From Flagellimonas yonaguniensis (GTDB lineage: Bacteria > Bacteroidota > Bacteroidia > Flavobacteriales > Flavobacteriaceae): a stretch of DNA of 64,000 nucleotides. Made by a program: the position numbers and the translations under genes. Under the pieces are notes generated by a model, which made no database searches, was not told the origin of the DNA, and was given only the letters and a program-made list of their open reading frames with translations. Below are positions 7,334-15,633 of the stretch, in pieces. The DNA lies in the NCBI RefSeq assembly GCF_029193885.1, contig NZ_JARFVB010000005.1:186001-250000 (forward strand), in the 5' to 3' direction. Position 1 is the first letter of the stretch, and every line of letters begins with the position of its first letter.

Positions 7334-9790
7334 TTAAAATCTTACCAAAAGTCCGCCACCCCAACCGTATCGGTTGTTATAATTGCCTTGGATTGAAAAA
7401 TTACGGGAAAGAATGTACGCAACCCCTACCAACCATTGTGTTTCACTTTCAAAGGATTTGTTGTTCTCCAAATCATTTACCCATCCAAAGTCAGCTCTGT
7501 ATTCGTATTCGCCTTCCAGAAAAACTCTAGGAAAAATCAATAATTCTCTGTCCAGACGTATTCTTGGGCGTAGCTGATGGTCCATACTCACATCTACATT
7601 AAATCTATATGGCGTAAAATATTTTACACCGACCAATCCTACGGTATTAAATGTATCATAAGAATCCGGTGTTGAAGTTTCGGTATTTACTCCTGCATAC
7701 ACACGTACCCAATCATTCAGGTATCTATTATAATTCACTTCTATTTCGGCATTTTGGTCGTAGTCAAATTCGGCACGTAGGCCAAATTCATTGCGGATAT
7801 TACTCGATATAAGATTAAGCTCATTGAAATTTGAACCTAAACGCGCTCTTCCCCAAGAATAATAATGGTCTGTTTCATCAATAAGTTTCTGAACAGGATA
7901 ATCCTTCATTCTTTCGTCTCTTGGCGTATCGTAACTGAAAACCCTTGCCATACCGCCCATCATATGATACAGTATGTGGCAGTGAAAGAACCAATCGCCA
8001 TACTCTTCATTATAGAACTCTATGACCACTTTCTGCATAGGTGGTACATTTACCGTATGCTTTAATGGGGAACGTTCGCCATTTTCGTTGATGACCCTAA
8101 AATAATGCCCGTGCAGGTGCATTGGGTGGTGCATCATCGTAAGGTTGTTGAGCGTAATCCGAGTTACTTCGCCCCCCTTGATTTTTATTTTATCGGTTTC
8201 TGAAAGGGGTACGCCGTTCATACTCCATACATAGCGCTGCATATTTCCCGTTAGGTTCAACAGTATGTCGTTTACCGGCAAATCAGCTTTGTAGGTGGTA
8301 TTCTCCTTTGCCCTTAAAAAGTCGTAGTTGAAATAAGTTTTACGAGTGTCGTAATCAAATGAAGAAGTATCCTTCTGCATCTTGGGCATATTGTGATTCA
8401 TATGGCCTTTCATTTTATTAGATTCTCCGTTATGGTCCATTGACATCGAGTCCATTCCTGCCCGTCCGGCAGGCGGGTTCATTCCCTTCATACCGTCCAT
8501 CTTTTTGTGCATCTCCATTTGCATATGATTGTCATTCATATCCATAGGTTTTTGGTCATCCGTTTTCATCTTATCGTCCATTTTGCCTTTATTCATTGAC
8601 ATCTTATCGTTCATCCCCATATTCATCTGACCGTCTTTCATATCCATCTTCATCCCATACTTCTGCATTAAAATTTCGGGCGTGTTCTTCTTTTTGTTTC
8701 CCACCATTGCAGGTGCTCCCATTTTCATATCCATTTTGGCCATTTGCTTCATCATCGCCACTTTGTCCGGTCTGTCAATCGTTTTCGCAGGATAAAGAGT
8801 TCCCTTTCCCAAACGCAATGAGGTATGCCCGGAGCCATCTTGTGCCGTTGCCGTAACTTCCAAAGTGCCGTCAGGTATGGTGATGATTACATCATAGGTT
8901 TCGGCAACGCCAAATAGAAATCGGCTTTTGGATACGGGTTGCACATCAATACCATCGCCGGAAACCACCATTGGGTTACCTCCACCAAAATCCATCCAAT
9001 AATAGGTAGAGGCCGAAGCGTTGATAAAGCGAAGCCGCACCTTTTCTCCTGGCTTGAATTCGGGATATTCTGCCAACGATTTCCCGTTGGTCAGAAATGC
9101 CGGATAATAGATATCGGCAATATCAGCGCCTTCCATACGGTCTCTCCAGAATTTAAGCTGTGCGCCAAATGCACCTTCTTTGATGACCCTGCCCAAAGGG
9201 ACCGCTGTACCTTTTTTTACCTGATACCATTCGTTTCCCCTTTTTAGGTTACGCAGTACGTTCATCGGTTTTTCGTTGGTCCAGTCAGAGAGCACTACCA
9301 CCAGATCTTTATCATAATCCAAGGTTTTTTCCTTGGGCTGAATCATAATGGAACCATACACACCTTTCTGTTCTTGTAGCATCGTATGGGAATGGTACCA
9401 ATATGTACCCGATTGATTAATCGGAATTCTGTATTGGAAAGTCGTTCCCGGTTCGATGGGTGGGGTAGTCAAATAGGGAACCCCATCATAAAAATTGGGG
9501 AGTATCAAGCCGTGCCAGTGTACCGATGTTTCAACGTTCATTTTATTGGTTACGTTGATGAAGGCCAGGTCGCCTTCGGTAAATTCCAAGACCGGTCCTG
9601 GAATACTGCCATTGATGGTCATTGCATTCGCAGTAACACCACCAAGCGTCATTTTGTTTTCTTCAATGGTAAGGTTATATTCCTTAACAGGTCGCCCTTC
9701 TTCCTTTCTATCCTGACCGTTGGTCCCTACTTGGGCAACACCTGCGCATGAAATGAGAAGTACCAACAACACTGTAATTTTTCTGATCAT
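7334..9790 (-). CDS. copA: CopA-like multicopper oxidase with CopB-like C-terminal domain
   Basis: 818 residues. Signal peptide 1-19; cupredoxin domains carry the copper ligand motifs HWHG (91-94), WYHSHT (131-136), HHPMHLHGH (554-562) and HCHILYHM (603-610), so type 1, 2 and 3 sites are complete. A long Met/His/Asp-rich linker (about 345-472) separates the second and third cupredoxin parts, as in PcoA/CopA Cu(I) oxidases. After residue 640 comes about 175 residues of alternating, aromatic-rich beta-strand sequence starting HYYSWGRARLGSNFNELNL and ending VRF, resembling the CopB/PcoB outer-membrane family. This suggests an outer-membrane-tethered copper oxidase. Residues around 439-445 (PPAGRAG) come from a palindromic repeat insertion. 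Confidence 0.9.
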   Translation of the reverse strand: MIRKITVLLVLLISCAGVAQVGTNGQDRKEEGRPVKEYNLTIEENKMTLGGVTANAMTINGSIPGPVLEFTEGDLAFINVTNKMNVETSVHWHGLILPNFYDGVPYLTTPPIEPGTTFQYRIPINQSGTYWYHSHTMLQEQKGVYGSIMIQPKEKTLDYDKDLVVVLSDWTNEKPMNVLRNLKRGNEWYQVKKGTAVPLGRVIKEGAFGAQLKFWRDRMEGADIADIYYPAFLTNGKSLAEYPEFKPGEKVRLRFINASASTYYWMDFGGGNPMVVSGDGIDVQPVSKSRFLFGVAETYDVIITIPDGTLEVTATAQDGSGHTSLRLGKGTLYPAKTIDRPDKVAMMKQMAKMDMKMGAPAMVGNKKKNTPEILMQKYGMKMDMKDGQMNMGMNDKMSMNKGKMDDKMKTDDQKPMDMNDNHMQMEMHKKMDGMKGMNPPAGRAGMDSMSMDHNGESNKMKGHMNHNMPKMQKDTSSFDYDTRKTYFNYDFLRAKENTTYKADLPVNDILLNLTGNMQRYVWSMNGVPLSETDKIKIKGGEVTRITLNNLTMMHHPMHLHGHYFRVINENGERSPLKHTVNVPPMQKVVIEFYNEEYGDWFFHCHILYHMMGGMARVFSYDTPRDERMKDYPVQKLIDETDHYYSWGRARLGSNFNELNLISSNIRNEFGLRAEFDYDQNAEIEVNYNRYLNDWVRVYAGVNTETSTPDSYDTFNTVGLVGVKYFTPYRFNVDVSMDHQLRPRIRLDRELLIFPRVFLEGEYEYRADFGWVNDLENNKSFESETQWLVGVAYILSRNFSIQGNYNNRYGWGGGLLVRF
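8457..8477. repeat. REP-like GC-rich palindrome inside the copA linker
   Basis: A 21-bp GC-rich segment with CCTGCC/GGCAGG arms around CGTCC, and a further overlapping CCCG/CGGG pairing, stands out from its AT-rich surroundings. It is in frame and encodes PPAGRAG in the Met-rich linker of the multicopper oxidase. It looks like the short palindromic repeat (CCTGCC...GGCAGG type) that I recall as dispersed in flavobacterial genomes. Only this copy was noticed in the window. Confidence 0.5.
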
Positions 9791-9865
9791 AATTCTATTT
9801 TTTTATTTATACTAGACTATTTTATTAAATTCAATCGATACATCTTGCTCTTATCTATATTGATC

Positions 9866-11083
9866 TTAGCTCCTTAGATAATTGATAATGGCCGACTGCA
9901 CATAGTAGCCCTTGATGGATTCGATTCGATTGATTTGAAACCTAAGCTGAAGCTCTTGAATATCGAGCACATCGTTAAAATCGATGGTACCGGTCTCGTA
10001 GCTTTTGATAAGGATTTCCTCCCCATCCTTGGCCTGTCCGATATTTTTTGTTTGGGTCCTGAAACGAATCCTGGCGGCCATTCTGTTGTTAATGGCCTCG
10101 CTCAAAAGTGTTTCGAGTTTGTTTCTTCGTTCTTGCTTTTGGGCGGTTATTTCTTGTTGCCTGAGCTTGTTCTGGTGGGATATCGATTTGTATTTATTGT
10201 TGAATATCGGGATGGATACCGATACCATGGGCATTATAATATCCTTCCCGTTATCATCAAAAGACATATCGGGCCTTTCGGCGACGGGTATGTAATCCAA
10301 TCCGAAGCCAAGGTCCGGTAACGCTTCTTTTTGGTTCAAGATTTCGGATTGTTCGACCGACTCGTACAACTTGTCATACTTTAAAAGTTCAGGATGCAGG
10401 TCAAGGCTTCCTTCTTCCGTTATCGGGTCTTGTTCCGGTACCGTAAGCCCTTCGTAAACTTCGACTTGGGTCTGTTCGTCCCTATTCAATAGATTGTTGA
10501 ACAGCGTTTGTTCGGCCAGATACTCCTGTTCCAAAACTTCTTTTTGCTGAACCAGTTCGTTCTGCCGAATCTGCAAGCGCAGCACATCTACTGCGGAGGC
10601 ATTACCAACTTCTACCGAGGTCAAGGCCAATCGTTCATAGGTTTCCAGCAATTCAATATTCTCGTCCAAAACGCTTTGCTTCGCCCTTATCGAGAATAAT
10701 CGGTAATAGGACTGAGATACCGACAACGCCAATTTCCTTTTGACAATGACCAGCTCTTCATATTGGGCATCGGCCAATGAACTTGCATAATTTTCACGGG
10801 CGGTAATGGTACCGAACCACGGAATCATCTGTTTTGCCGAGAACCGTGCTTTCTGTGCTCCGGTCCGTGTTTCGGGTTCGCTTACGAAAAGTCCGGCACT
10901 TACCTCCGTATTTGGCAAAGTATTGACCTCGTTCACTCTTTCGGAGGCAATATTGTACCGCAGCTCAAAAGCCTGGATTTCCGGATTGTTGAGTTCGGCC
11001 TGTTGGATAAGGCTTTCCAGCTCCTGTCCGTTCATGGAAGCGATGGATACTATTCCGATCAATATGTATAGGTATTTCTTCAT
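9866..11083 (-). CDS. TolC/CusC-like outer membrane efflux protein
   Basis: About 405 residues from the ATG at 11083 (signal peptide MKKYLYILIGIVSIASMNGQ); an in-frame TTG at 11119 would add residues before the signal peptide and is unlikely. The sequence has the TolC-family double repeat of long coiled-coil helices, with ELNNPEI-like first helix, AKQMIPWFGTI beta-hairpin region, GNASAVDVLRLQ and a second-half GTIDFNDVLDIQELQ. Its ATG overlaps the TGA of the RND pump gene (ATGA), so the two are translationally coupled and probably form the outer-membrane and inner-membrane parts of one efflux pump. Confidence 0.88.
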   Translation of the reverse strand: MKKYLYILIGIVSIASMNGQELESLIQQAELNNPEIQAFELRYNIASERVNEVNTLPNTEVSAGLFVSEPETRTGAQKARFSAKQMIPWFGTITARENYASSLADAQYEELVIVKRKLALSVSQSYYRLFSIRAKQSVLDENIELLETYERLALTSVEVGNASAVDVLRLQIRQNELVQQKEVLEQEYLAEQTLFNNLLNRDEQTQVEVYEGLTVPEQDPITEEGSLDLHPELLKYDKLYESVEQSEILNQKEALPDLGFGLDYIPVAERPDMSFDDNGKDIIMPMVSVSIPIFNNKYKSISHQNKLRQQEITAQKQERRNKLETLLSEAINNRMAARIRFRTQTKNIGQAKDGEEILIKSYETGTIDFNDVLDIQELQLRFQINRIESIKGYYVQSAIINYLRS

Positions 11084-14000
11084 TTGGACATTCTTTTTAA
11101 TTGAAACTCGGCCTTCCAACTGTACAACACTGGAACAACAAATAGGGTAATCAAGGCGATAAGCATTCCCCCGAAAGAAGGGATCGCCATCGGTATCATA
11201 ATATCGCTACCACGGCCGGTGGATGTCAATACCGGAAGCAGTGCCAGAATAGTGGTTGCGGTCGTCATCAAACACGGACGGATACGTTTTTCACCAGCTT
11301 CGACAACCGAATCCCTAACGGATACAAGGGAATCGGGCTTGTTTCTATCAAAAGTTTGGGTCAGGTAGGTGGCCATGACCACGCCGTCATCCGTAGCGAT
11401 ACCAAAGAGGGCAATAAACCCGACCCATACGGCAACACTCAGGTTAATAGTATGCATCTGGAAGAGGTCTCGTAGGTTTTCCCCGAAAAAGTTGAAGTTC
11501 AGGAACCAATCCTGACCGTAGAACCAAATCATCAGAAAACCTCCGGCAAAGGCAACAGCAATCCCGGTAAACACCATCAATGAGGTACCTACTGAACGGA
11601 ATTGGAAATAAAGAATCAAGAATATGATGGCCAATGCCAACGGTACTACGACCGATAAGGTTTTTTCCGCACGCAGCTGGTTTTCATAGGTACCGGTAAA
11701 CAAATAATTGATACCCTTGGGAACCACCAATTCTCCATTATCTATTTTTTCTTGTATCAGGGCCTGTGCATTCTCGACCACCTCGACTTCGGCAAAACCG
11801 TCCAACTTATCGAACAGTACATAACCCACCAAAAAGGTGTCTTCGCTCTTGATGACCTGTGGTCCCTTTTCATATCGAATGGTAACCAACTCGCTCAAAG
11901 GAACCGGGCTTCCCTTGGCAACGGGAACATAAATATTCTCCAAGTCCGCTGGATTCTCTCGCAATTCCCTTGGATACCGTACCCGAACTCCATAACGCTC
12001 ACGGCCTTCAACAGTTTGGGTAAGCACCATGCCGCCAACCGCTACTTGCAACACGCTTTGCACATCTTCAATGGTAATGCCGTATCGTGCCAAACGCTCC
12101 CTGTTGATATCTATAAGCAAATAAGGCTTTCCGACAATTCGATCGGCAAACACGGCTTCATCCTTGACCCCCTCGGCCTCCTTTAAAATGTCCTCCAGCT
12201 TGAGGCCAAAGGCTTCTATTTCCTTTAAATCTTGCCCTTTTACCTTGATACCCATGGGCGCACGCATGCCGGTCTGCAACATGACTAAGCGGGTTTCAAT
12301 AGGTTGCAGTTTGGGCGCGGATGTAACGCCTGGAAGTTTCGTTACACGCACAATCTCGTTCCAAATATCATCGGGGGATTCAATTTCAGGCCGCCAGTTT
12401 CTAAAATATTCCCCATCATCGTCGGGAATCAAATCCTTTTGTTTAAGAGAGAATGCAGAAACTATGGCAGATTCATCGTAATTTCCTTCATCATCTACAA
12501 CCATGTTCGGATTGGTCACAAAGGTGCCGTCCCTGAGTTCGAAGAGGCCATCTTCATTGACCTTGAACCGTTGGCGCTCCCTGTTCTCGTTCAACATGTA
12601 TTCTGGCTTGTACTGGATGACGTTCTCATACATCGACAAGGGCGCCGGATCCAATGCGGATTCGGTTCTACCGGATTTGCCGACTATCGTTGCTATTTCA
12701 GGAATACTGGCTACAGCCATATCCAGTTGCTGCAATACCCGTTTGTTCTCTTCGACACCGGCGTGCGGAAGGGAGGTAGGCATCAACAAAAACGAACCTT
12801 CGTTCAATGAAGGCATAAACTCCTTGCCCGTATTGCGCATAATCATTACCCCGAATATCACAATGGCGGTGGGTATGGAAAGAAATATCAGTTTATTCCG
12901 TAATGCCCAGCGAAGTATCCTTGTATAATAGTTCCGGAATATGGTAAAGAAGCCCAGTAGTCCGAAACATATAAGCGAAACAAAAATCAGGTTCCAAAAA
13001 ATACTCTTATCGAGACCGAGCGGTCTCCAGTATTCCGCCAAAACAAAAACAATGGTAAAGGCCGAAATAATGATATTGATAAGATTGGCTCGTTCTTCGG
13101 AAAGCGAAAATCCAGTGGAAATACGTGATGCCAATTCCTGATTTTTTAGCAAGCCTACGATACCGAAGGCAATCAATATAAATCCTAATAAAAAGCCATA
13201 AACAAGGGCTATAATCCCTAGAAGTATCAATATTCCATTAACGGCGTATCCAGTAGTTTTCTTTATACTTTTTTTTCTAAATAGAAAGGCGGCAAATGGT
13301 GGTATCAAAAATAAGGCTACAATAATGGATGCGGTAAGGGCAAAGGTTTTTGTAAAAGCCAAGGGTCTGAACAATTTTCCTTCGGCCCCGATCATCGTAA
13401 ATACCGGAATAAAACTGATGATAGTGGTCATCACGGCGGTCAATATGGCCCCTGATACCTCTGCCGTGGCATTGTAGACAACGGTATTAATAGGCACGCC
13501 CTCTTCATTTTCGTCTAAATGCCGTATGACGTTTTCCGAGAGGATGACCCCTACATCCACCATAGTTCCGATGGCGATGGCTATACCCGAAAGTGCCACG
13601 ATGTTCGCATCCACATTGAATAGCTTCATAGCAATAAACACCATTAGCACCGCAACCGGCAACAGTCCCGATATCAGGATGGATGCCCTTAAATTGAAGA
13701 CCATGATGATGATAACTAAAATAGTAATCAAGATTTCCAAGGTCAGGGCTTCATTGAGCGTACCCAGCGTTTCTTGAATAAGTTCGGTCCTATCGTAAAA
13801 AGGAACAATGGTAAGTTGAGATGTTCTGCCGTCTTCAAGTACTTTTGAGGGCAGTCCGGCACTTAAATCATTGATTTGATCTTTGACATTATTGATGACT
13901 TCCATGGGATTGGCACCATACCGTGCGACCACTACCCCCCCGACAACTTCTGCACCCTCCTTATCCAATATGCCGCGCCGTGTGGCCGGTCCGTAAGAAA

Positions 14001-14844
14001 CATTCGCAATGTCCTTTAAGCGAATGGACGTGTAATCCTCAGAGGTAACGACTGCATTCTGTAGATCCTCGATGGACTTCACATACCCAAGCCCGCGAAT
14101 GAGATATTCGGCCTGATTAATTTCCAAGGTCTGTGCCCCAATATCACGGTTACTTTGTTTTACCGCTTTTACCACCTGCTGTAGCCCAATACCATATTGC
14201 TTCATCAGTTCGGGGTTTACATCTACCTGATATTCGAGTACATAACCCCCTATAGAGGCCACCTCTGAAACACCGCTTGCTGACGATAGGGCATATTTAA
14301 CATAAAAATCCTGAATACTTCTAAGCTCCTGTAAATCCCAGCCGCCTGTGACATTTCCTTTCTCATCGCGTCCCTCCAAAGTGTACCAGTAGATTTGTCC
14401 AAGTCCCGTGGCATCCGGCCCCAATGCAGGGTTGACCCCATCGGGCAGTAAACCGCTCGGCAATGAATTCAATTTTTCAAGGATACGACTGCGGCTCCAA
14501 TAGAATTCGATGTCCTCTTCAAATATGATATAGATACTTGAAAATCCGAACATGGAGGAGCTACGGATGGTCCTAACCCCTGGTATTCCCAAGAGTGAGG
14601 TTGTCAATGGGTAGGTAATTTGATCCTCGATATCTTGTGGGGAACGACCGTCCCATTTGGTAAAAACAATCTGCTGGTTTTCTCCGATGTCAGGTATGGC
14701 ATCTACGGCAACAGGGTTTCTTGGTAATGAGCCAGTGCTCCACTCGAAAGGGGCGTTTACGGTTCCCCAGCCTACAAAAAGGACTAGGAGCAAAACGGCT
14801 ACCAATTTATTTTCGATAAGGAATTTGATGCTTTTATTCAGCAT
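11080..14844 (-). CDS. cusA: CusA/CzcA-family heavy-metal RND efflux pump
   Basis: 1254 residues, about 200 longer than E. coli CusA. The N-terminus (SIKFLIENKLVAVLLLVLF), the TM4 segment AIGTMVDVGVILSEN with the proton-relay Asp, and the C-terminal GIATDDGVVMATYL and ATTILALLPVL segments are those of heavy-metal RND pumps. The extra length comes from added hydrophobic helices between the normal TM6 and TM7 (around residues 535-660) and a soluble insertion near 740-820. MLQTGMRAPMGIKV provides methionines in the porter region, suiting Cu(I)/Ag(I), though specificity is not proven. The coupled TolC gene follows; no periplasmic adaptor gene is in the window. Confidence 0.92.
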   Translation of the reverse strand: MLNKSIKFLIENKLVAVLLLVLFVGWGTVNAPFEWSTGSLPRNPVAVDAIPDIGENQQIVFTKWDGRSPQDIEDQITYPLTTSLLGIPGVRTIRSSSMFGFSSIYIIFEEDIEFYWSRSRILEKLNSLPSGLLPDGVNPALGPDATGLGQIYWYTLEGRDEKGNVTGGWDLQELRSIQDFYVKYALSSASGVSEVASIGGYVLEYQVDVNPELMKQYGIGLQQVVKAVKQSNRDIGAQTLEINQAEYLIRGLGYVKSIEDLQNAVVTSEDYTSIRLKDIANVSYGPATRRGILDKEGAEVVGGVVVARYGANPMEVINNVKDQINDLSAGLPSKVLEDGRTSQLTIVPFYDRTELIQETLGTLNEALTLEILITILVIIIMVFNLRASILISGLLPVAVLMVFIAMKLFNVDANIVALSGIAIAIGTMVDVGVILSENVIRHLDENEEGVPINTVVYNATAEVSGAILTAVMTTIISFIPVFTMIGAEGKLFRPLAFTKTFALTASIIVALFLIPPFAAFLFRKKSIKKTTGYAVNGILILLGIIALVYGFLLGFILIAFGIVGLLKNQELASRISTGFSLSEERANLINIIISAFTIVFVLAEYWRPLGLDKSIFWNLIFVSLICFGLLGFFTIFRNYYTRILRWALRNKLIFLSIPTAIVIFGVMIMRNTGKEFMPSLNEGSFLLMPTSLPHAGVEENKRVLQQLDMAVASIPEIATIVGKSGRTESALDPAPLSMYENVIQYKPEYMLNENRERQRFKVNEDGLFELRDGTFVTNPNMVVDDEGNYDESAIVSAFSLKQKDLIPDDDGEYFRNWRPEIESPDDIWNEIVRVTKLPGVTSAPKLQPIETRLVMLQTGMRAPMGIKVKGQDLKEIEAFGLKLEDILKEAEGVKDEAVFADRIVGKPYLLIDINRERLARYGITIEDVQSVLQVAVGGMVLTQTVEGRERYGVRVRYPRELRENPADLENIYVPVAKGSPVPLSELVTIRYEKGPQVIKSEDTFLVGYVLFDKLDGFAEVEVVENAQALIQEKIDNGELVVPKGINYLFTGTYENQLRAEKTLSVVVPLALAIIFLILYFQFRSVGTSLMVFTGIAVAFAGGFLMIWFYGQDWFLNFNFFGENLRDLFQMHTINLSVAVWVGFIALFGIATDDGVVMATYLTQTFDRNKPDSLVSVRDSVVEAGEKRIRPCLMTTATTILALLPVLTSTGRGSDIMIPMAIPSFGGMLIALITLFVVPVLYSWKAEFQLKRMSK

Positions 14845-14948
14845 GACATTGATGATTAAGTAATTAGAAGTGCTGGCCGGAAACCAACGAAAACAGGATA
14901 AGCCCTAAACTGCTATTAGTCGGGCTGTAAAATGCTATTACTTAAAAA

Positions 14949-15365
14949 TCAAATGAGGAAAATCTGATCTAGGATCTGTATATCCTTGACCAAAAGTGGA
15001 GGGGGGTAATCACTAAACGGGACTATGTTTTCAGGTAGTCCTTCGTAAAGATTAAGATAGGTGTAGATGAAGCTGGCAACAAACTGTTGTTGTTCAAAGC
15101 TTAATTTTTCAAACGATACTTTTAAGTCGTTCTGACCATCAACGGTAAGGACTTCATCGCTACAGCAATCGGCTTTGACCAAATTGCACTCTGGTAACTC
15201 TGCTGTCTCCTGAACTTCCATGTCGCAAGATTCTGCATGGCCCATGAAAGAATAATCAACCAGAACATCCCCACAATAGTGTTGCGCAACCGAAAAAGAG
15301 AAGGTTGAGAACAGCACTAATAGTGCCATGGTAAAAGACGTTATTTTATGAAAAATACTTTTCAT
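14949..15365 (-). CDS. HYC_CC_PP-family secreted protein (copy 1)
   Basis: 138 residues. Signal peptide (about 1-27) is followed by HYCG (29-32), a conserved DCC (about 66-68) and a late YPPPLLV, the three landmarks of the HYC_CC_PP family of Bacteroidota. The conserved His and Cys residues suggest metal binding, probably copper, in the periplasm; no biochemical role is established to my knowledge. It heads the minus-strand metal operon, 104 bp before cusA, and is preceded by a palindrome plus TAnnTTTG element. A paralogue is at 29441. ATG start at 15365. Confidence 0.85.
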   Translation of the reverse strand: MKSIFHKITSFTMALLVLFSTFSFSVAQHYCGDVLVDYSFMGHAESCDMEVQETAELPECNLVKADCCSDEVLTVDGQNDLKVSFEKLSFEQQQFVASFIYTYLNLYEGLPENIVPFSDYPPPLLVKDIQILDQIFLI

Positions 15366-15451
15366 GAGTTTTGCAAAGCTACAAAAATTTTAACATGGGG
15401 ATTTCGTTTAACAAAATTTTAGAACTAAAATTAGTCGGATTCTATGATATG

Positions 15452-15496
15452 CAAAGCTAATTGTTTGCCTTTTGAAAATACATGACAATTATCATA
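15452..15496 (-). promoter_or_regulatory. Crp/Fnr-like site plus -7 element upstream of HYC gene 1
   Basis: On the minus strand a TAGCTTTG element (15459-15452) fits the Bacteroidota -7 consensus TAnnTTTG. A palindrome ATGAC-AATT-ATCAT (15482-15495, one mismatch between arms) is centred at 15488.5, exactly 29.5 bp upstream of the element's first base, which puts it near -42 of the predicted start. That is the class II position of Crp/Fnr activators. The same geometry occurs at 28702-28745 before the paralogous gene. The leader to the ATG would be about 80 nt. Prediction by eye only. Confidence 0.55.
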
Positions 15497-15568
15497 ACTA
15501 AAGCATAAAGCAGTTAAGTTATAGGCATACCGAAATTAGAAAATTATTTAGAATCTTTCTCAATAAGA

Positions 15569-15599
15569 TTGTGTCAAATCAAAAAATGTACTACGTTTG
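15569..15599 (+). promoter_or_regulatory. Predicted Bacteroidota promoter of the TonB receptor gene
   Basis: TTG at 15569-15571, 20 bp spacing, then TACGTTTG at 15592-15599, which matches the flavobacterial sigma-A consensus (TTG, about 19 bp, TAnnTTTG). Transcription would start near 15605, about 30 bp before the ATG at 15634. This also argues against the in-frame GTG at 15571 being the true start, since it would lie upstream of the transcript. Confidence 0.6.
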
Positions 15600-15633
15600 C
15601 ACTTTATTTTTATTCAATCTAAATAAGTATAAT

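Noticed and set aside
14880..14948. AGCCC/GGGCT hairpin before cusA
   Set aside because: Short imperfect stem with no T-tract; not enough to call a terminator between the HYC and cusA genes.
15374..15381. Second TAGCTTTG (minus) right before the HYC start codon
   Set aside because: It would make a leaderless transcript and has no palindrome at the 29.5 bp distance; the copy at 15452-15459 fits better.
15571..15633. GTG start 63 bp upstream for the TonB receptor
   Set aside because: It precedes the predicted promoter's transcription start and adds residues before a complete signal peptide beginning at 15634.
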